From NCBI RefSeq assembly GCF_047301505.1, contig NZ_CP154840.1, positions 4,278,001 through 4,342,000 on the forward strand: 64,000 bases of DNA, in the 5' to 3' direction. A program made the position numbers and the translations under genes. A model generated the notes under the pieces. That model saw nothing but the letters and a program-made list of their open reading frames with translations. It had not been told where the DNA came from and made no database searches. Positions within the stretch are counted from its first letter, which is position 1. Each line of letters begins with the position of its first letter. This stretch comes from Lysinibacillus_B sp031181585. GTDB lineage: Bacteria > Bacillota > Bacilli > Bacillales_A > Planococcaceae. Positions 8,345 through 20,966 of this stretch are shown piece by piece.

Positions 8345-8374
8345 AAAAAGCTGGGGGAAATTCCCTCAGCTCTC
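8345..8374 (-). terminator. Intrinsic terminator after rsiW
   Basis: Minus strand: GAGCTGAGGG / CCCCCAGCT stem followed by TTTTTTAATG. It starts 6 nt beyond the rsiW stop codon and ends the sigW-rsiW operon. Confidence 0.85.
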
Positions 8375-8380
8375 CATTAG

Positions 8381-9004
8381 TTATTCATCTGTAGATTCAA
8401 AAAGTGAAATAAAACTATTAAACATCTGTTTCATTTCATACCACAGCCACTCAAAAGCCTGGTCAACTTCCTCAATTTGGCCGCTGACGACTGCAGTAGA
8501 AGCCATGTATTCTCCATTAATCACTGTTACATTACCCTCTACTTCACCTTCAATGACAATGGTCCCGTTTTTTACTACAATATCACCCTTTACCACTTCT
8601 CCAGCTGGAACAGTTACCGTTTGTCCGTCGACGATTATGTTTGGCTGCTTGGTTACAGAAAATTGATTGTCATTTGGATAGCTTCCTAATAAAGCAGTAC
8701 TCATAAATATGAAGAAGACAGCCGCTGCAACAATAATAGGATGTTTGCGCAGCCATTTCTGAATACCGACTGTATTTTTTCGTTTTGGCAGGCGATTCAT
8801 TACATTTGCCTCGAAGCTAGGAGGTGCCGTAATGTGCGTAGCACTTTTAATGAACGCAATTGTGTCACTTAGCTCATGCATATGTTGCTGACATGTAGAG
8901 CAGTTTTGCAAATGCTTTTTCAGCTCTTGCTCATGCTCACGACTAATATCGCCATCTAAGTAATCGTGCATATATTCTACATAATTTTTTTGACACGTAC
9001 TCAT
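8381..9004 (-). CDS. rsiW: Anti-sigma-W factor RsiW
   Basis: A membrane-bound inhibitor of sigma-W that is degraded stepwise (in B. subtilis by PrsW and RasP) when the envelope is stressed. The 207-residue protein has an N-terminal zinc-binding anti-sigma (ZAS) domain with HLQNCSTC, the H-x3-C-x2-C signature, in residues 31-38. One transmembrane helix follows (about 88-108, IIVAAAVFFIFMSTALLGSY). The extracytoplasmic part is beta-rich (about 125-180) with repeated V-x-G-E/x-V motifs. It lies 12 nt downstream of sigW with a good ribosome-binding site (AGGAGGG) and is followed directly by a terminator. Confidence 0.95.
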   Translation of the reverse strand: MSTCQKNYVEYMHDYLDGDISREHEQELKKHLQNCSTCQQHMHELSDTIAFIKSATHITAPPSFEANVMNRLPKRKNTVGIQKWLRKHPIIVAAAVFFIFMSTALLGSYPNDNQFSVTKQPNIIVDGQTVTVPAGEVVKGDIVVKNGTIVIEGEVEGNVTVINGEYMASTAVVSGQIEEVDQAFEWLWYEMKQMFNSFISLFESTDE

Positions 9005-9016
9005 GCGAAATCCCTC

Positions 9017-9580
9017 CTATAAATTATTCAACTGTTTTCGCAGCGCTTCACGACCACGATGTATTCGGGTTTTTACCGTCCCAATTGGCATATCAAGAAT
9101 TTCACTGATTTCTTGAAGCGATAGTTCCTCAATGTATTTAAGGACAATGACAGAACGGTATTTATCAGGTAATCGACTGATTTCATACTGAACACGTTCC
9201 TGCAGCTCCATCTGCTCCACTGCTTCTTCTGGAAGCTGCTCGTCTGCCGCAATTTGCGAGTACATATCTAAACCTTCTGTCCCCGCTACTTCCGCATCTA
9301 AATAATAGTCCGGCTTCTTTTTTCGGATCCTATCGATACAAAGGTTGGTTGCAATTCGGTATAACCAGGTCGAAAATTTTCTCTTTTGATCATAGGAATG
9401 TAAATTGATAAAGGCCCGCACAAAGGCTTCTTGTGCAATATCTTCTGCCTCTTGTTTGTTACCGAGCATCCGATAACATATTTGGTATAGTTTGTGCTGA
9501 TAGAGGTTTACAATGTCTGCATATGCGTTTTGATCACCTTTAAGCACTTGCTTTATTCTTTTGTTAACTAACGCATCCAT
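9017..9580 (-). CDS. sigW: ECF RNA polymerase sigma factor SigW
   Basis: An extracytoplasmic-function sigma factor controlling antibiotic and membrane-stress genes. The 187-residue protein has region 2 at residues 20-85, including the DIAQEAFVRAF and FSTWLYRIATNLCID motifs. Region 4 is at 130-185, with an HTH reading LSLQEISEILDMPIGTVKTRIHRG. It is the first gene of a sigW-rsiW operon, with a near-perfect sigma-W autoregulatory promoter 30-60 bp upstream. The order and spacing match B. subtilis. Confidence 0.97.
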   Translation of the reverse strand: MDALVNKRIKQVLKGDQNAYADIVNLYQHKLYQICYRMLGNKQEAEDIAQEAFVRAFINLHSYDQKRKFSTWLYRIATNLCIDRIRKKKPDYYLDAEVAGTEGLDMYSQIAADEQLPEEAVEQMELQERVQYEISRLPDKYRSVIVLKYIEELSLQEISEILDMPIGTVKTRIHRGREALRKQLNNL

Positions 9581-9612
9581 TGTCTACCCTCTCCACCTTC
9601 TACTATATATTT

Positions 9613-9638
9613 TACGAATGAATTCAGTTAAAGTTTCA
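9613..9638 (-). promoter_or_regulatory. Sigma-W autoregulatory promoter
   Basis: Minus strand: TGAAAC, exactly 16 bp, CGTA, the sigma-W consensus. It lies about 32 bp upstream of the sigW start codon, as expected for autoregulation. Confidence 0.9.
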
Positions 9639-9849
9639 CTTTTTCATTATAGCAAAATGTTTTTTGTTACATGATCAAAAACATGAAATTGCTCTTTACG
9701 TTTATTGTAAAATTTACCTGTCCATTGTTACAATATGATTTTTTTGATAAATACCCTATAAAAATTACTTTTTCATGCATTTCCTTGCGATTCACTGCTT
9801 GTTAAGTAGTAAGATTTAGCGGCACTCCTGTCATCTCGTTCATTAAAAA
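9639..9849. other. Spacer between sigW promoter and tRNA terminator
   Basis: An A/T-rich spacer of about 210 bp upstream of sigW. I see no gene, repeat or additional structured element in it. Confidence 0.5.
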
Positions 9850-9882
9850 TAAAAATCCTTTACCCGCTCTGAGTAAAGGATG
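9850..9882 (-). terminator. Intrinsic terminator of the tRNA operon
   Basis: Minus strand: ATCCTTTAC / GTAAAGGAT stem (9 bp, 9-nt loop) followed by TTTTTATTTTT. It lies about 20 bp after tRNA-Lys. Confidence 0.85.
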
Positions 9883-9902
9883 AATTGTTATAAAAATAAA
9901 AG

Positions 9903-9975
9903 TGAGCCATGAAGGACTCGAACCTTCGACCCTCTGATTAAAAGTCAGATGCTCTACCAACTGAGCTAATGGCTC
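9903..9975 (-). tRNA. tRNA-Lys (anticodon TTT)
   Basis: A 73-nt cloverleaf with acceptor GAGCCAT/ATGGCTC, anticodon loop CTTTTAA and T-loop GTTCGAGTC. CCA is not encoded. It is the last of six clustered tRNAs on the minus strand. Confidence 0.97.
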
Positions 9976-9994
9976 ATAAAAACAAAAAAAATGG

Positions 9995-10066
9995 CTGGGG
10001 TACTAGGATTCGAACCTAGGCATGACGGAATCAAAATCCGTTGCCTTACCGCTTGGCTATACCCCA
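9995..10066 (-). tRNA. tRNA-Gln (anticodon TTG)
   Basis: A 72-nt cloverleaf with acceptor TGGGGTA/TACCCCA, discriminator G, anticodon loop TTTTGAT and T-loop GTTCGAATC. The U-A-type first pair of the acceptor is typical of bacterial tRNA-Gln. CCA is not encoded. Confidence 0.97.
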
Positions 10067-10082
10067 ATCATTTTATAAAAGA

Positions 10083-10166
10083 TGGTGGAGGGGGACGGAT
10101 TCGAACCGCCGAACCCTAAGGAGCGGATTTACAGTCCGCCGCGTTTAGCCACTTCGCTACCCCTCC
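10083..10166 (-). tRNA. tRNA-Tyr (anticodon GTA)
   Basis: An 84-nt class-II tRNA with a long variable arm, acceptor GGAGGGG/CCCCTCC, anticodon loop CTGTAAA and an encoded CCA. Confidence 0.97.
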
Positions 10167-10181
10167 GACATATAACACTTA

Positions 10182-10257
10182 TGGTGGAGGATGACGGGCT
10201 CGAACCGCCGACCCCCTGCTTGTAAGGCAGGTGCTCTCCCAGCTGAGCTAATCCTCC
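10182..10257 (-). tRNA. tRNA-Val (anticodon TAC)
   Basis: A 76-nt tRNA with acceptor GGAGGAT/ATCCTCC, anticodon loop CTTACAA, T-loop GTTCGAGCC and an encoded CCA. Confidence 0.97.
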
Positions 10258-10298
10258 ATAATCTGGTTGCGTGTTATGTATTATTATTTGTTTTTAAG

Positions 10299-10373
10299 TG
10301 GTGACCCGTACGGGATTCGAACCCGTGTTACCGCCGTGAAAGGGCGGTGTCTTAACCACTTGACCAACGGGCC
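10299..10373 (-). tRNA. tRNA-Glu (anticodon TTC)
   Basis: A 75-nt tRNA with acceptor GGCCCGT/ACGGGTC, anticodon loop CTTTCAC and an encoded CCA. It is preceded by its own promoter-like sequence (10408-10436). Confidence 0.97.
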
Positions 10374-10407
10374 AAATCATTATGTTTTCCTTAAGAAGAC
10401 AAGATTT

Positions 10408-10436
10408 ATAATATCATCGTTTTTTATACTTTGCAA
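10408..10436 (-). promoter_or_regulatory. Internal promoter before tRNA-Glu
   Basis: Minus strand: TTGCAA, 17 bp, TATTAT, in the 165-bp spacer between tRNA-Asn and tRNA-Glu, 35 bp before the mature tRNA-Glu. It suggests that Glu-Val-Tyr-Gln-Lys can be transcribed separately from Asn. Confidence 0.65.
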
Positions 10437-10538
10437 GTGCTTTTTTGAAAAAATATTTTTTATGTATAAAAATTAACTATTATGGAAATTAAACCGATAG
10501 TGAAATAATTTTCTTTCACATGAAAAAGGCAAAAAAAA

Positions 10539-10613
10539 TGGCTCCGAAGGTAGGACTCGAACCTACGACCAACCGGTTAACAGCCGGTTGCTCTACCACT
10601 GAGCTACTTCGGA
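10539..10613 (-). tRNA. tRNA-Asn (anticodon GTT)
   Basis: A 75-nt tRNA with acceptor TCCGAAG/CTTCGGA, discriminator G, anticodon loop CTGTTAA and an encoded CCA. It is the first tRNA of the cluster. A run of eight T follows the CCA. Confidence 0.97.
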
Positions 10614-10651
10614 ACATTATTATTTATTTATGCTTGCCTTGTACATTTATT

Positions 10652-10679
10652 ATTATAACAATTGCAAAAAAATATACAA
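10652..10679 (-). promoter_or_regulatory. Promoter of the tRNA cluster
   Basis: Minus strand: TTGTAT, 16 bp, TATAAT, about 40 bp upstream of tRNA-Asn. Confidence 0.65.
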
Positions 10680-11514
10680 GTATTTTTTTAAAAATTCCAA
10701 AGGATTTTTCAAAATTTTATGCTCCTTATTTTATTCAGAATTTATACAAATAAAATTACCATAAGGTAGGAATTATATCAGTGTATTCATCTCATGCTTT
10801 CTTATTTACAGGAAAGCCAAGACTAGATATAAGTTATCCCTTGAGCACTTGTGATTAACTTATAAATGGATGCTCCCTCATATCTTGGGTACAAGCAGAC
10901 CGATTATCCTTTAAATCCTGTTATTGTTTGTTTCAAAGCTTTCTGTAAGGGCCGACCCGCTTTTGTCATTCTAATAAATCGTTGTCTATTTAAGATACAT
11001 ATAAACCATAAAAAAGAAAGTACAGCTTCCTTCTAAATACTGTTCATTTCCTGTTTCCAAAGTTCTTCTTCCATTTCTGATTACTTGTTATATGTAGAGG
11101 GCGCTGGATCATTAATATGGACGTGTTCAGCCCAATGAAGAACTAGATGTTAGATGTGAATATAACTAACTACTTAAGAGATAATATGGGCCTTTAAAGG
11201 GAGCTGGAGGTTGATATGAGGTATGTTACTTACACCATATACTGCTTCCTCATTTAACTCTCAGCTAACTGCTGTTGAATCTTCGTTTTCCGTGGACTGG
11301 CAGGACTGGAGGAAGAAAGAAGCCTTATACGTTGCCTTAACTTTACTACCGAATTCTCTTCCTATAATTAATATGGTAAATAAATGAAAAATGATCATCT
11401 AGTTGAGTAAAAGCTGCTGGCTTTTTTACATCCTATGTATATCGTTCAAGTATATGCTCTTCTCCTCTATAATCATCCTCTAACAAACGCCAGACAAAGT
11501 TATAATAACAAACA
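10680..11514. other. Gene-free region of about 0.8 kb between rrn and tRNA operons
   Basis: No frame longer than about 60 codons is supported on either strand, and no RNA gene was recognised. On the minus strand, 10904-11074 gives a weak coding-like stretch interrupted by a TAG, possibly a decayed gene end. Base composition is ordinary. This may be remnant sequence left by rearrangement next to the rRNA operon. Confidence 0.4.
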
Positions 11515-11553
11515 ATTAAAAAGCGTTAATTCTTTGTTAAGAATTAACGCTTA
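11515..11553 (-). terminator. Second intrinsic terminator downstream of rrn
   Basis: Minus strand: AGCGTTAATTCTT / AAGAATTAACGCT, a 13-bp perfect stem with loop AACA, followed by TTTTTAATT. It is a back-up terminator about 75 bp after the first. Confidence 0.85.
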
Positions 11554-11587
11554 CTATATTGAAATGTTTATAAAAGAAGATAGAAAT

Positions 11588-11624
11588 AAAAAAAGCCACT
11601 ACTAACCTAGTTAGCAGCGACTTT
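11588..11624 (-). terminator. Intrinsic terminator of the rRNA operon
   Basis: Minus strand: an imperfect hairpin AGTCGCTGCTAAC / TTAGTAGTGGCT followed by TTTTTTTATTT, directly after 5S rRNA. Confidence 0.85.
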
Positions 11625-11628
11625 TTGC

Positions 11629-11745
11629 GCCCAGCGATGTCCTACTCTCACAGGGGGAAGCCCCCAACTACCATCGGCGCTAGAGAGCTTAACTTCCGTG
11701 TTCGGTATGGGAACGGGTGTGGCCTCTCTGCCATCATCACTAGAC
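11629..11745 (-). rRNA. rrf: 5S ribosomal RNA
   Basis: Contains the conserved 5S segments ACACCCGTTCCCATACCGAA and GTGAGAGTAGGACATCGC. Length is about 117 nt, with ends set by pairing of the terminal helix. It is the third gene of the 16S-23S-5S operon. Confidence 0.95.
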
Positions 11746-11877
11746 TTGCACATGGATGTGCTGACTTCTGCGCTGCAACACGATGTTGCGCTTTTAGCAG
11801 AAGTTCCTTTATATAGCTGAAAGAAGTTTGTTCTTTCAAAACTGGATAAACGTTTCATTGTGCAGCACACAAAATTT

Positions 11878-16635
<4,758 letters not shown>

Positions 16636-16789
16636 AAGTAGTTTGAGTTAAGCTCAAAATGTTGCTGACTATTGTTTTAGTCAAGTTGTCTCTTTCAATT
16701 AAGAAAGAAAATTATTGTTAACGTCTTGCTTGTTCAGTTTTCAAAGTTCATTTTGTTTCAATGTCGCGTCATCTCTTGGCGACTTACTT

Positions 16790-16819
16790 ATAATAGCACC
16801 GATTATTCATATCCGTCAA
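16790..16819 (-). promoter_or_regulatory. rRNA operon promoter
   Basis: Minus strand: TTGACG, 18 bp, TATTAT, about 155 bp upstream of mature 16S. An A/T-rich upstream tract (TTTTTTTGAG, TTTTCTC, AAAAAAAC) could act as an UP element. It is divergent from the following plus-strand gene. Confidence 0.7.
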
Positions 16820-16891
16820 CCTTATTTCATAAGTTTTTTTGAGAAAACCCTTTTTTCTCTACAAAGCCCTCAAAAAAGGAGTATGCAGAAA

Positions 16892-17524
16892 ATGAGAAAA
16901 GTATTGATATTACTAGGTTTAACGACTATTCTTTTCGCCGTTTATTACTCTTACACTAACAAGCAATTACCTGTATTTTTAATGACTGAAAAGCCAAACG
17001 TTGTAGCAAAAGGTCATAACGGACATGTTTTTTTAGTAGAGTTACATTTCGAACATGATGGGCTCATAGACTTTATCAACTCTGATCAGAGCCGTAATAT
17101 TCTTTTTCTATTAGATCCCGATTTAATCAAACGTGCTGATCATCTTTTAGAACTACTGCAATCTAAACAGCGTGCAACAGGCTTACTCGGCAGTTCACCA
17201 GAAAACATCCAGCAGGAAATTGCTGTGTATGAGCAAACATTCAAGCAAAAGCCTCTTTGGTACATGCCTCAAGGCTACACGTATACGGATGAATTAAGAC
17301 AAACTCTATTTAGTCAACAGATCAATATGCTTGTTCCCACTTTAACAATCAAAAATAATAGTTTTCCAAAAAAAATAGAGAAAGGAGATATTCTATCCTT
17401 GCCGCTCTACAAAGAAAATAAAGTAGAGTTTAAATCACTTTCTAATTGGATGAAAAAATATCAATTTATTTCTATAGAAGAAAGTCTATTTGGTTATTCC
17501 ATTAAAACAAAAAAATCTCCTTAA
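16892..17524 (+). CDS. Degenerate PdaB-like (polysaccharide-deacetylase fold) protein
   Basis: A 210-residue protein with an N-terminal hydrophobic segment (residues 5-20, LILLGLTTILFAVYYS), probably a signal anchor. It occupies the position of pdaB (ybaN) between an rrn operon and kbaA, in the same relative orientation as in B. subtilis. Its layout follows PdaB: ILFLLDPDLIKRADHLLELL replaces the ATFFLSASW region, YMPQGY replaces RPPNGDF, KGDILSLPL replaces GGDIVLLH, and a FISIEESL tail replaces the KVSVSELM type. The catalytic TFD-type Asp motif, the RPP motif and the LH motif are all missing. It is therefore probably a pseudoenzyme or a protein under relaxed selection, not an active deacetylase. 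The ATG at 16892 is chosen because AAAGGAG lies 10 nt upstream. Confidence 0.7.
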   Translation: MRKVLILLGLTTILFAVYYSYTNKQLPVFLMTEKPNVVAKGHNGHVFLVELHFEHDGLIDFINSDQSRNILFLLDPDLIKRADHLLELLQSKQRATGLLGSSPENIQQEIAVYEQTFKQKPLWYMPQGYTYTDELRQTLFSQQINMLVPTLTIKNNSFPKKIEKGDILSLPLYKENKVEFKSLSNWMKKYQFISIEESLFGYSIKTKKSP

Positions 17525-17556
17525 AAAAGAACCTGGCTCGAGAGCCAGGTTCTTTT
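17525..17556. terminator. Bidirectional terminator between convergent genes
   Basis: Perfect 15-bp inverted repeat AAAAGAACCTGGCTC / GAGCCAGGTTCTTTT, flanked by A and T runs. It serves both the PdaB-like gene and the convergent kbaA, whose stop codon lies at the edge of the repeat. Confidence 0.9.
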
Positions 17557-18229
17557 AGGATTGTTGCACTGCTTGCTTACGTGCCTTTCGGCGTTCCTCT
17601 AGTTTCTTACGATCTTGATCCGATTTTTCATTATACTTCGGTAACATTAAAAGCTGGTATGCATTCACCGCTAAAAGTGGGAATAATAACAGTGCGACAT
17701 AAATATTAATATTATCCTGACGTCCCATAAGAGCAATAATCCATTCCAATGAGGTAATGACGATCATAAAGAACATCGAAGAAATTAACACATGTTTTTT
17801 CCCTGTCATTTTCACTTTTTTGATTGCTGTCGCAATGGCAGCACCTACTAGTACAATCAATAGTCCGATGTAGAACAGCCAGTCACCAGCGCTCTCAGCA
17901 TCCGGTGCAAATCGGAAAATGATTAAGTCGAAAAGAACCACAATAATCAGCAGCATTTGCACCCAATTCCATAATGTGAGTGTCTTGAATACACCCACTC
18001 CCACCTGGTGAAGTGTCAAATACGCAAAGAATCCTGCTTGGGCAATTACACTCATTGTAAATCCTAATAAAACCATCCATGCTAATGCAGCAATAAATTC
18101 AACAAACTCTCCTGCTGCTAAATAAGGCTGGAAGAAATCCCAACGTATAAAAAGGCTAGCCACTGCTGTGACTCCGCCGCCTATAAGCATTGTCATTACA
18201 AAAAATTTAATCCAATTCCGTATCGTCAC
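17555..18229 (-). CDS. kbaA: KinB-signalling pathway activation protein KbaA
   Basis: A polytopic membrane protein needed in B. subtilis for KinB-dependent activation of the Spo0 phosphorelay. The 224-residue protein has six hydrophobic segments between residues 7 and 200 and a highly charged cytoplasmic tail (KKLEERRKARKQA). The conserved family segment QAGFFAYLTLHQVGVGVF is present. The start is a GTG at 18229 with GGGGG about 11 nt upstream. The neighbours (gerD, salA, cwlD and the pdaB position) are in B. subtilis order, which supports the call. Confidence 0.9.
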   Translation of the reverse strand: MTIRNWIKFFVMTMLIGGGVTAVASLFIRWDFFQPYLAAGEFVEFIAALAWMVLLGFTMSVIAQAGFFAYLTLHQVGVGVFKTLTLWNWVQMLLIIVVLFDLIIFRFAPDAESAGDWLFYIGLLIVLVGAAIATAIKKVKMTGKKHVLISSMFFMIVITSLEWIIALMGRQDNINIYVALLLFPLLAVNAYQLLMLPKYNEKSDQDRKKLEERRKARKQAVQQS

Positions 18230-18375
18230 AACAAATTGTCCCCCATTTTCTCAATATCCACATCTTATTTTAACAATCGTTTTATAAAAAAGCTAATGGT
18301 GATACGATTCGATACATAGAATACGCGGAATTGTGAACAATAATTGAAAGAGCCTATGTGGAAAGGAATGAACTT

Positions 18376-18987
18376 ATGCGGCGACTTTTAATCGTGTTAG
18401 GTTTTGCTGTTCTGCTCGCTGGTTGTAATAATGATGAGAAAACGTCGACGCTTTCATACGACGAAATAAAAAAAATTATGGTGGATGCACTTCAAACCGA
18501 GGACGGTAAAAAGGCGGTACGTGAGCTTTTAACTGATCAGAGCTTCCGTGACCTAGTAGTACTCGAGCATGACGAAGTAGAAACAGCAATGAAGACAACC
18601 CTGCTTTCGCAAGACGCAGAGGAGTTTTGGAAGAAAACATTCGACGACCCTAAGTTCAAAGAAACACTTGCCAAGGGTATGAAGGAGCAGCAAGAGGATG
18701 TAATGAAAGCCCTCATGGCAGATGCTGAATATCAGGAAAAGTTAACTAAGTTTTTTGACCAGCCTGATATGCAGAAGCAGTTTGAATCCATCCTTAAAGG
18801 GTCAGCCCTTCGCAAACAAATGGAAGAGGTCACAATGGAGACAATTGAAAATCCATTGTTGCAAACCAAATGGGAAGAGCTAATTCGAAAAAGCGGTGAA
18901 GCTGCAGCTTCTACAGGGAAAGAAGGCGGCGGCAAATCTGAAGAAGGCAAATCCGGAGAAGGCGGCGGCGGTGCCGGCGGTCAATAG
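18376..18987 (+). CDS. gerD: Spore germination lipoprotein GerD
   Basis: An inner-membrane lipoprotein of spores that clusters germinant receptors into the germinosome. The lipobox is LLAGC (Cys at residue 17) after an MRRLLIVLG signal peptide. The mature part is helical and charged (residues 30-175), and the C-terminal tail is glycine/serine/glutamate-rich. The ATG at 18376 is used because AAAGGAAT lies just upstream; an earlier GTG at 18358 would spoil the lipoprotein signal. It is a single gene with its own terminator, running opposite to its neighbours as in B. subtilis. A sigma-G promoter is expected, but I could not identify boxes with confidence. Confidence 0.93.
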   Translation: MRRLLIVLGFAVLLAGCNNDEKTSTLSYDEIKKIMVDALQTEDGKKAVRELLTDQSFRDLVVLEHDEVETAMKTTLLSQDAEEFWKKTFDDPKFKETLAKGMKEQQEDVMKALMADAEYQEKLTKFFDQPDMQKQFESILKGSALRKQMEEVTMETIENPLLQTKWEELIRKSGEAAASTGKEGGGKSEEGKSGEGGGGAGGQ

Positions 18988-18988
18988 A

Positions 18989-19028
18989 AAAGACGATTCC
19001 TGCAATGATGCGGGAATCGTCTTTTTCC
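18989..19028 (+). terminator. Intrinsic terminator of gerD
   Basis: Stem AGACGATTCCTGC / GCGGGAATCGTCT with loop AATGAT, followed by TTTTTCC. It directly follows the gerD stop codon. Confidence 0.9.
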
Positions 19029-19064
19029 TATAAATAAGAAACAACCCTTTGTAACTTGCTCTAC

Positions 19065-20132
19065 TTATGATTTCGCTAATTTCTCAACGACTTTTTGGGC
19101 CATTTCTAAATATAACTTACCTGTTGGGTGGTCTTCTGCATATACGGAAGGAGCGAAATCTTCATCCTCCCAGTCTGGCTGGCCCAGCGGAACTTGTCCA
19201 AGTAAATCTGTCCGCAGCTCTTCAGCAAGCTTCGGACCACCACCGCGGCCAAAAACATATTCGCGCTCGCCAGTCAGTTTCGACTGGAACCAAGCCATGT
19301 TTTCTACTACCCCTAGAATCTCATGGTTTGTTTGTAACGCCATTGCCCCTGCTCGAGCAGCTACGAAGGCTGCTGTCGGATGTGGCGTTGTAACAACGAT
19401 TTCCTTGGAAGCAGGCAGCATTTGATGAAGATCGAGCGCTACGTCACCTGTACCTGGTGGTAAATCTAGTAATAGGTAATCTAAATCGCCCCACTCTACA
19501 TCACGGAAGAACTGATCTAATACTTTTCCAAGCATTGGTCCACGCCATACAATCGGTGCATTATTTTCTACAAAGAAGCCCATTGAAATAACTTTTACAC
19601 CCATACGGTCTACAGGATAGATACGGTCATCCTTTACTACTGGCATTTCTTGAATACCCATCATATCAGGGACGCTGAAGCCGTAGATATCAGCATCAAT
19701 CAAACCAACCTTTTTGCCAAGGCGCGAAAGTGCTACTGCCATATTGACAGAGACAGTGGATTTCCCTACTCCCCCTTTACCAGAAGCAATTGCGATAAAT
19801 TGTACTTTTGATAACGGCGATAAAATATCCTGTGCTTCTGATTCAGTTGCTTGCCCGCGGAACGAATCCAATACTTCCGGAGCCAGTTCTTCGAAACGAA
19901 TTCCGACTGAGGCTGCACCGTTTTCTTTTAAAATTTCTACAATTTTCATTTGAAGCGTCATTTGTTCGGGCGTGTTTGTTTTTGCAATTGCAATTTTTAC
20001 ACTGACAAATTGTTTTTCTTCTTTAATTGATACGTTTATAATTCCGCCTGTTTGCTCTAAAGTTCTATGTAAAAAAGGATCTTCTAATTGACCTAATAGT
20101 TCTCGGACTTGTTGTTCATTCATCAAATTCAT
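19065..20132 (-). CDS. salA: Mrp/NBP35-family P-loop ATPase SalA
   Basis: A P-loop ATPase of the Mrp/ApbC family. B. subtilis SalA represses scoC and so influences protease production; family relatives carry Fe-S clusters. About 355 residues: an N-terminal MIP18/DUF59 domain (about 5-85) and an ATPase domain with the deviant Walker A GKGGVGKST (about 115), DADIYG and LLLDLPPGTGD. The CxxC found in Fe-S carriers near the C-terminus is not present, consistent with SalA rather than a scaffold. A GGGGGAG site precedes two possible in-frame ATG codons (20132 or 20123); I report the first. It lies downstream of cwlD in the same direction. Confidence 0.9.
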   Translation of the reverse strand: MNLMNEQQVRELLGQLEDPFLHRTLEQTGGIINVSIKEEKQFVSVKIAIAKTNTPEQMTLQMKIVEILKENGAASVGIRFEELAPEVLDSFRGQATESEAQDILSPLSKVQFIAIASGKGGVGKSTVSVNMAVALSRLGKKVGLIDADIYGFSVPDMMGIQEMPVVKDDRIYPVDRMGVKVISMGFFVENNAPIVWRGPMLGKVLDQFFRDVEWGDLDYLLLDLPPGTGDVALDLHQMLPASKEIVVTTPHPTAAFVAARAGAMALQTNHEILGVVENMAWFQSKLTGEREYVFGRGGGPKLAEELRTDLLGQVPLGQPDWEDEDFAPSVYAEDHPTGKLYLEMAQKVVEKLAKS

Positions 20133-20201
20133 ACACTCCCCCATATTTTATGTCCATTGTTAGTATATCACACACAGCTTATAGTAGTGTTATGAGTTGC
20201 T

Positions 20202-20915
20202 TCACTGATATGCCAATGCAAAATAGTCTTCTACACCCCGCGCAATAGCAATCGCCATCTTGTCCTGATAGTTTTTATCGGCAAGCAGGGCACGCTCCTC
20301 CGGATTGCTAATAAAGCCTGTCTCCACTAAAACTGCCGGTACCTCTGTTTTCTTTAATAAATATACACGTTCAATTGCTAATGCTTCCCTGTCAGTATTG
20401 CCCAAATCTTCTCTAATTGATGCCTGAATGGACTTCGCCAAATATTGGCTCTCTTCATGTCCCGTTTTATGATAAAACACTTGGGCACCACGCCACTTAC
20501 TATCTGGAATAGCGTTAGCATGAACTGTAATGAACATATCCGGTTTTTTCTCTGCTACGATTGCTTGCCGCGTGAATATATCTTCTTTTTTGCGTTCGCG
20601 GTTTGAGGAAAACTCCATATCCGGTTTATGCTCACTAATGACATCACCATCTGTCGTGCGTGTCATGATTACTTCGGCACCTAGGCGTTTCAATTGCCTC
20701 TCCAGTTTTTCAGTGACTGCCAGTGTAATCTCCTTTTCAATGACATCACCTTGTGATGCACCGCCATCTATTCCGCCGTGTCCTGCGTCAAGCACAATCG
20801 TCACTCCTCCTAGAGGCTCAGGTAAGAAATAACTTCTGTCCGATGCGCTTGTCTCATAGACAACAACAATCATGCATGTACATAGCAGTACAAATAATGC
20901 CAACCAACGTCGCAC
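20202..20915 (-). CDS. cwlD: N-acetylmuramoyl-L-alanine amidase CwlD (spore cortex)
   Basis: An Amidase_3-family zinc amidase. CwlD removes peptide side chains during muramic-delta-lactam formation in spore cortex. About 237 residues: an N-terminal signal/anchor segment (WLALFVLLCTCMIVVVY) and a catalytic domain from residue 35 onwards. Zinc ligands are in DAGHGG, IEKE and TVHANA, and the catalytic Glu is in LVETGF. The GTG at 20915 has GGAG 10 nt upstream. An ATG at 20936 would place the ribosome-binding site inside the gene, so it is less likely. It sits upstream of salA as in B. subtilis. Confidence 0.93.
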   Translation of the reverse strand: MRRWLALFVLLCTCMIVVVYETSASDRSYFLPEPLGGVTIVLDAGHGGIDGGASQGDVIEKEITLAVTEKLERQLKRLGAEVIMTRTTDGDVISEHKPDMEFSSNRERKKEDIFTRQAIVAEKKPDMFITVHANAIPDSKWRGAQVFYHKTGHEESQYLAKSIQASIREDLGNTDREALAIERVYLLKKTEVPAVLVETGFISNPEERALLADKNYQDKMAIAIARGVEDYFALAYQ

Positions 20916-20966
20916 ATGTCCCACTCTCCTTTCCATACTATACGTCGAGGAGAGCGAGTCTATGCA

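Noticed and set aside
10904..11074. Minus-strand coding-like stretch (MEEELWKQEMNSI, stop, KEAVLSFLWF...)
   Set aside because: It is interrupted by TAG after 13 codons, has no clear ribosome-binding site and no recognised family. It is too short to call a pseudogene.
11757..11800. Repeated GCGCTGCAACACGATGTTGCGC-like hairpin in the 23S-5S spacer considered as a CRISPR or operator repeat
   Set aside because: It is a single hairpin in the rRNA spacer, most likely part of the RNA processing stem.
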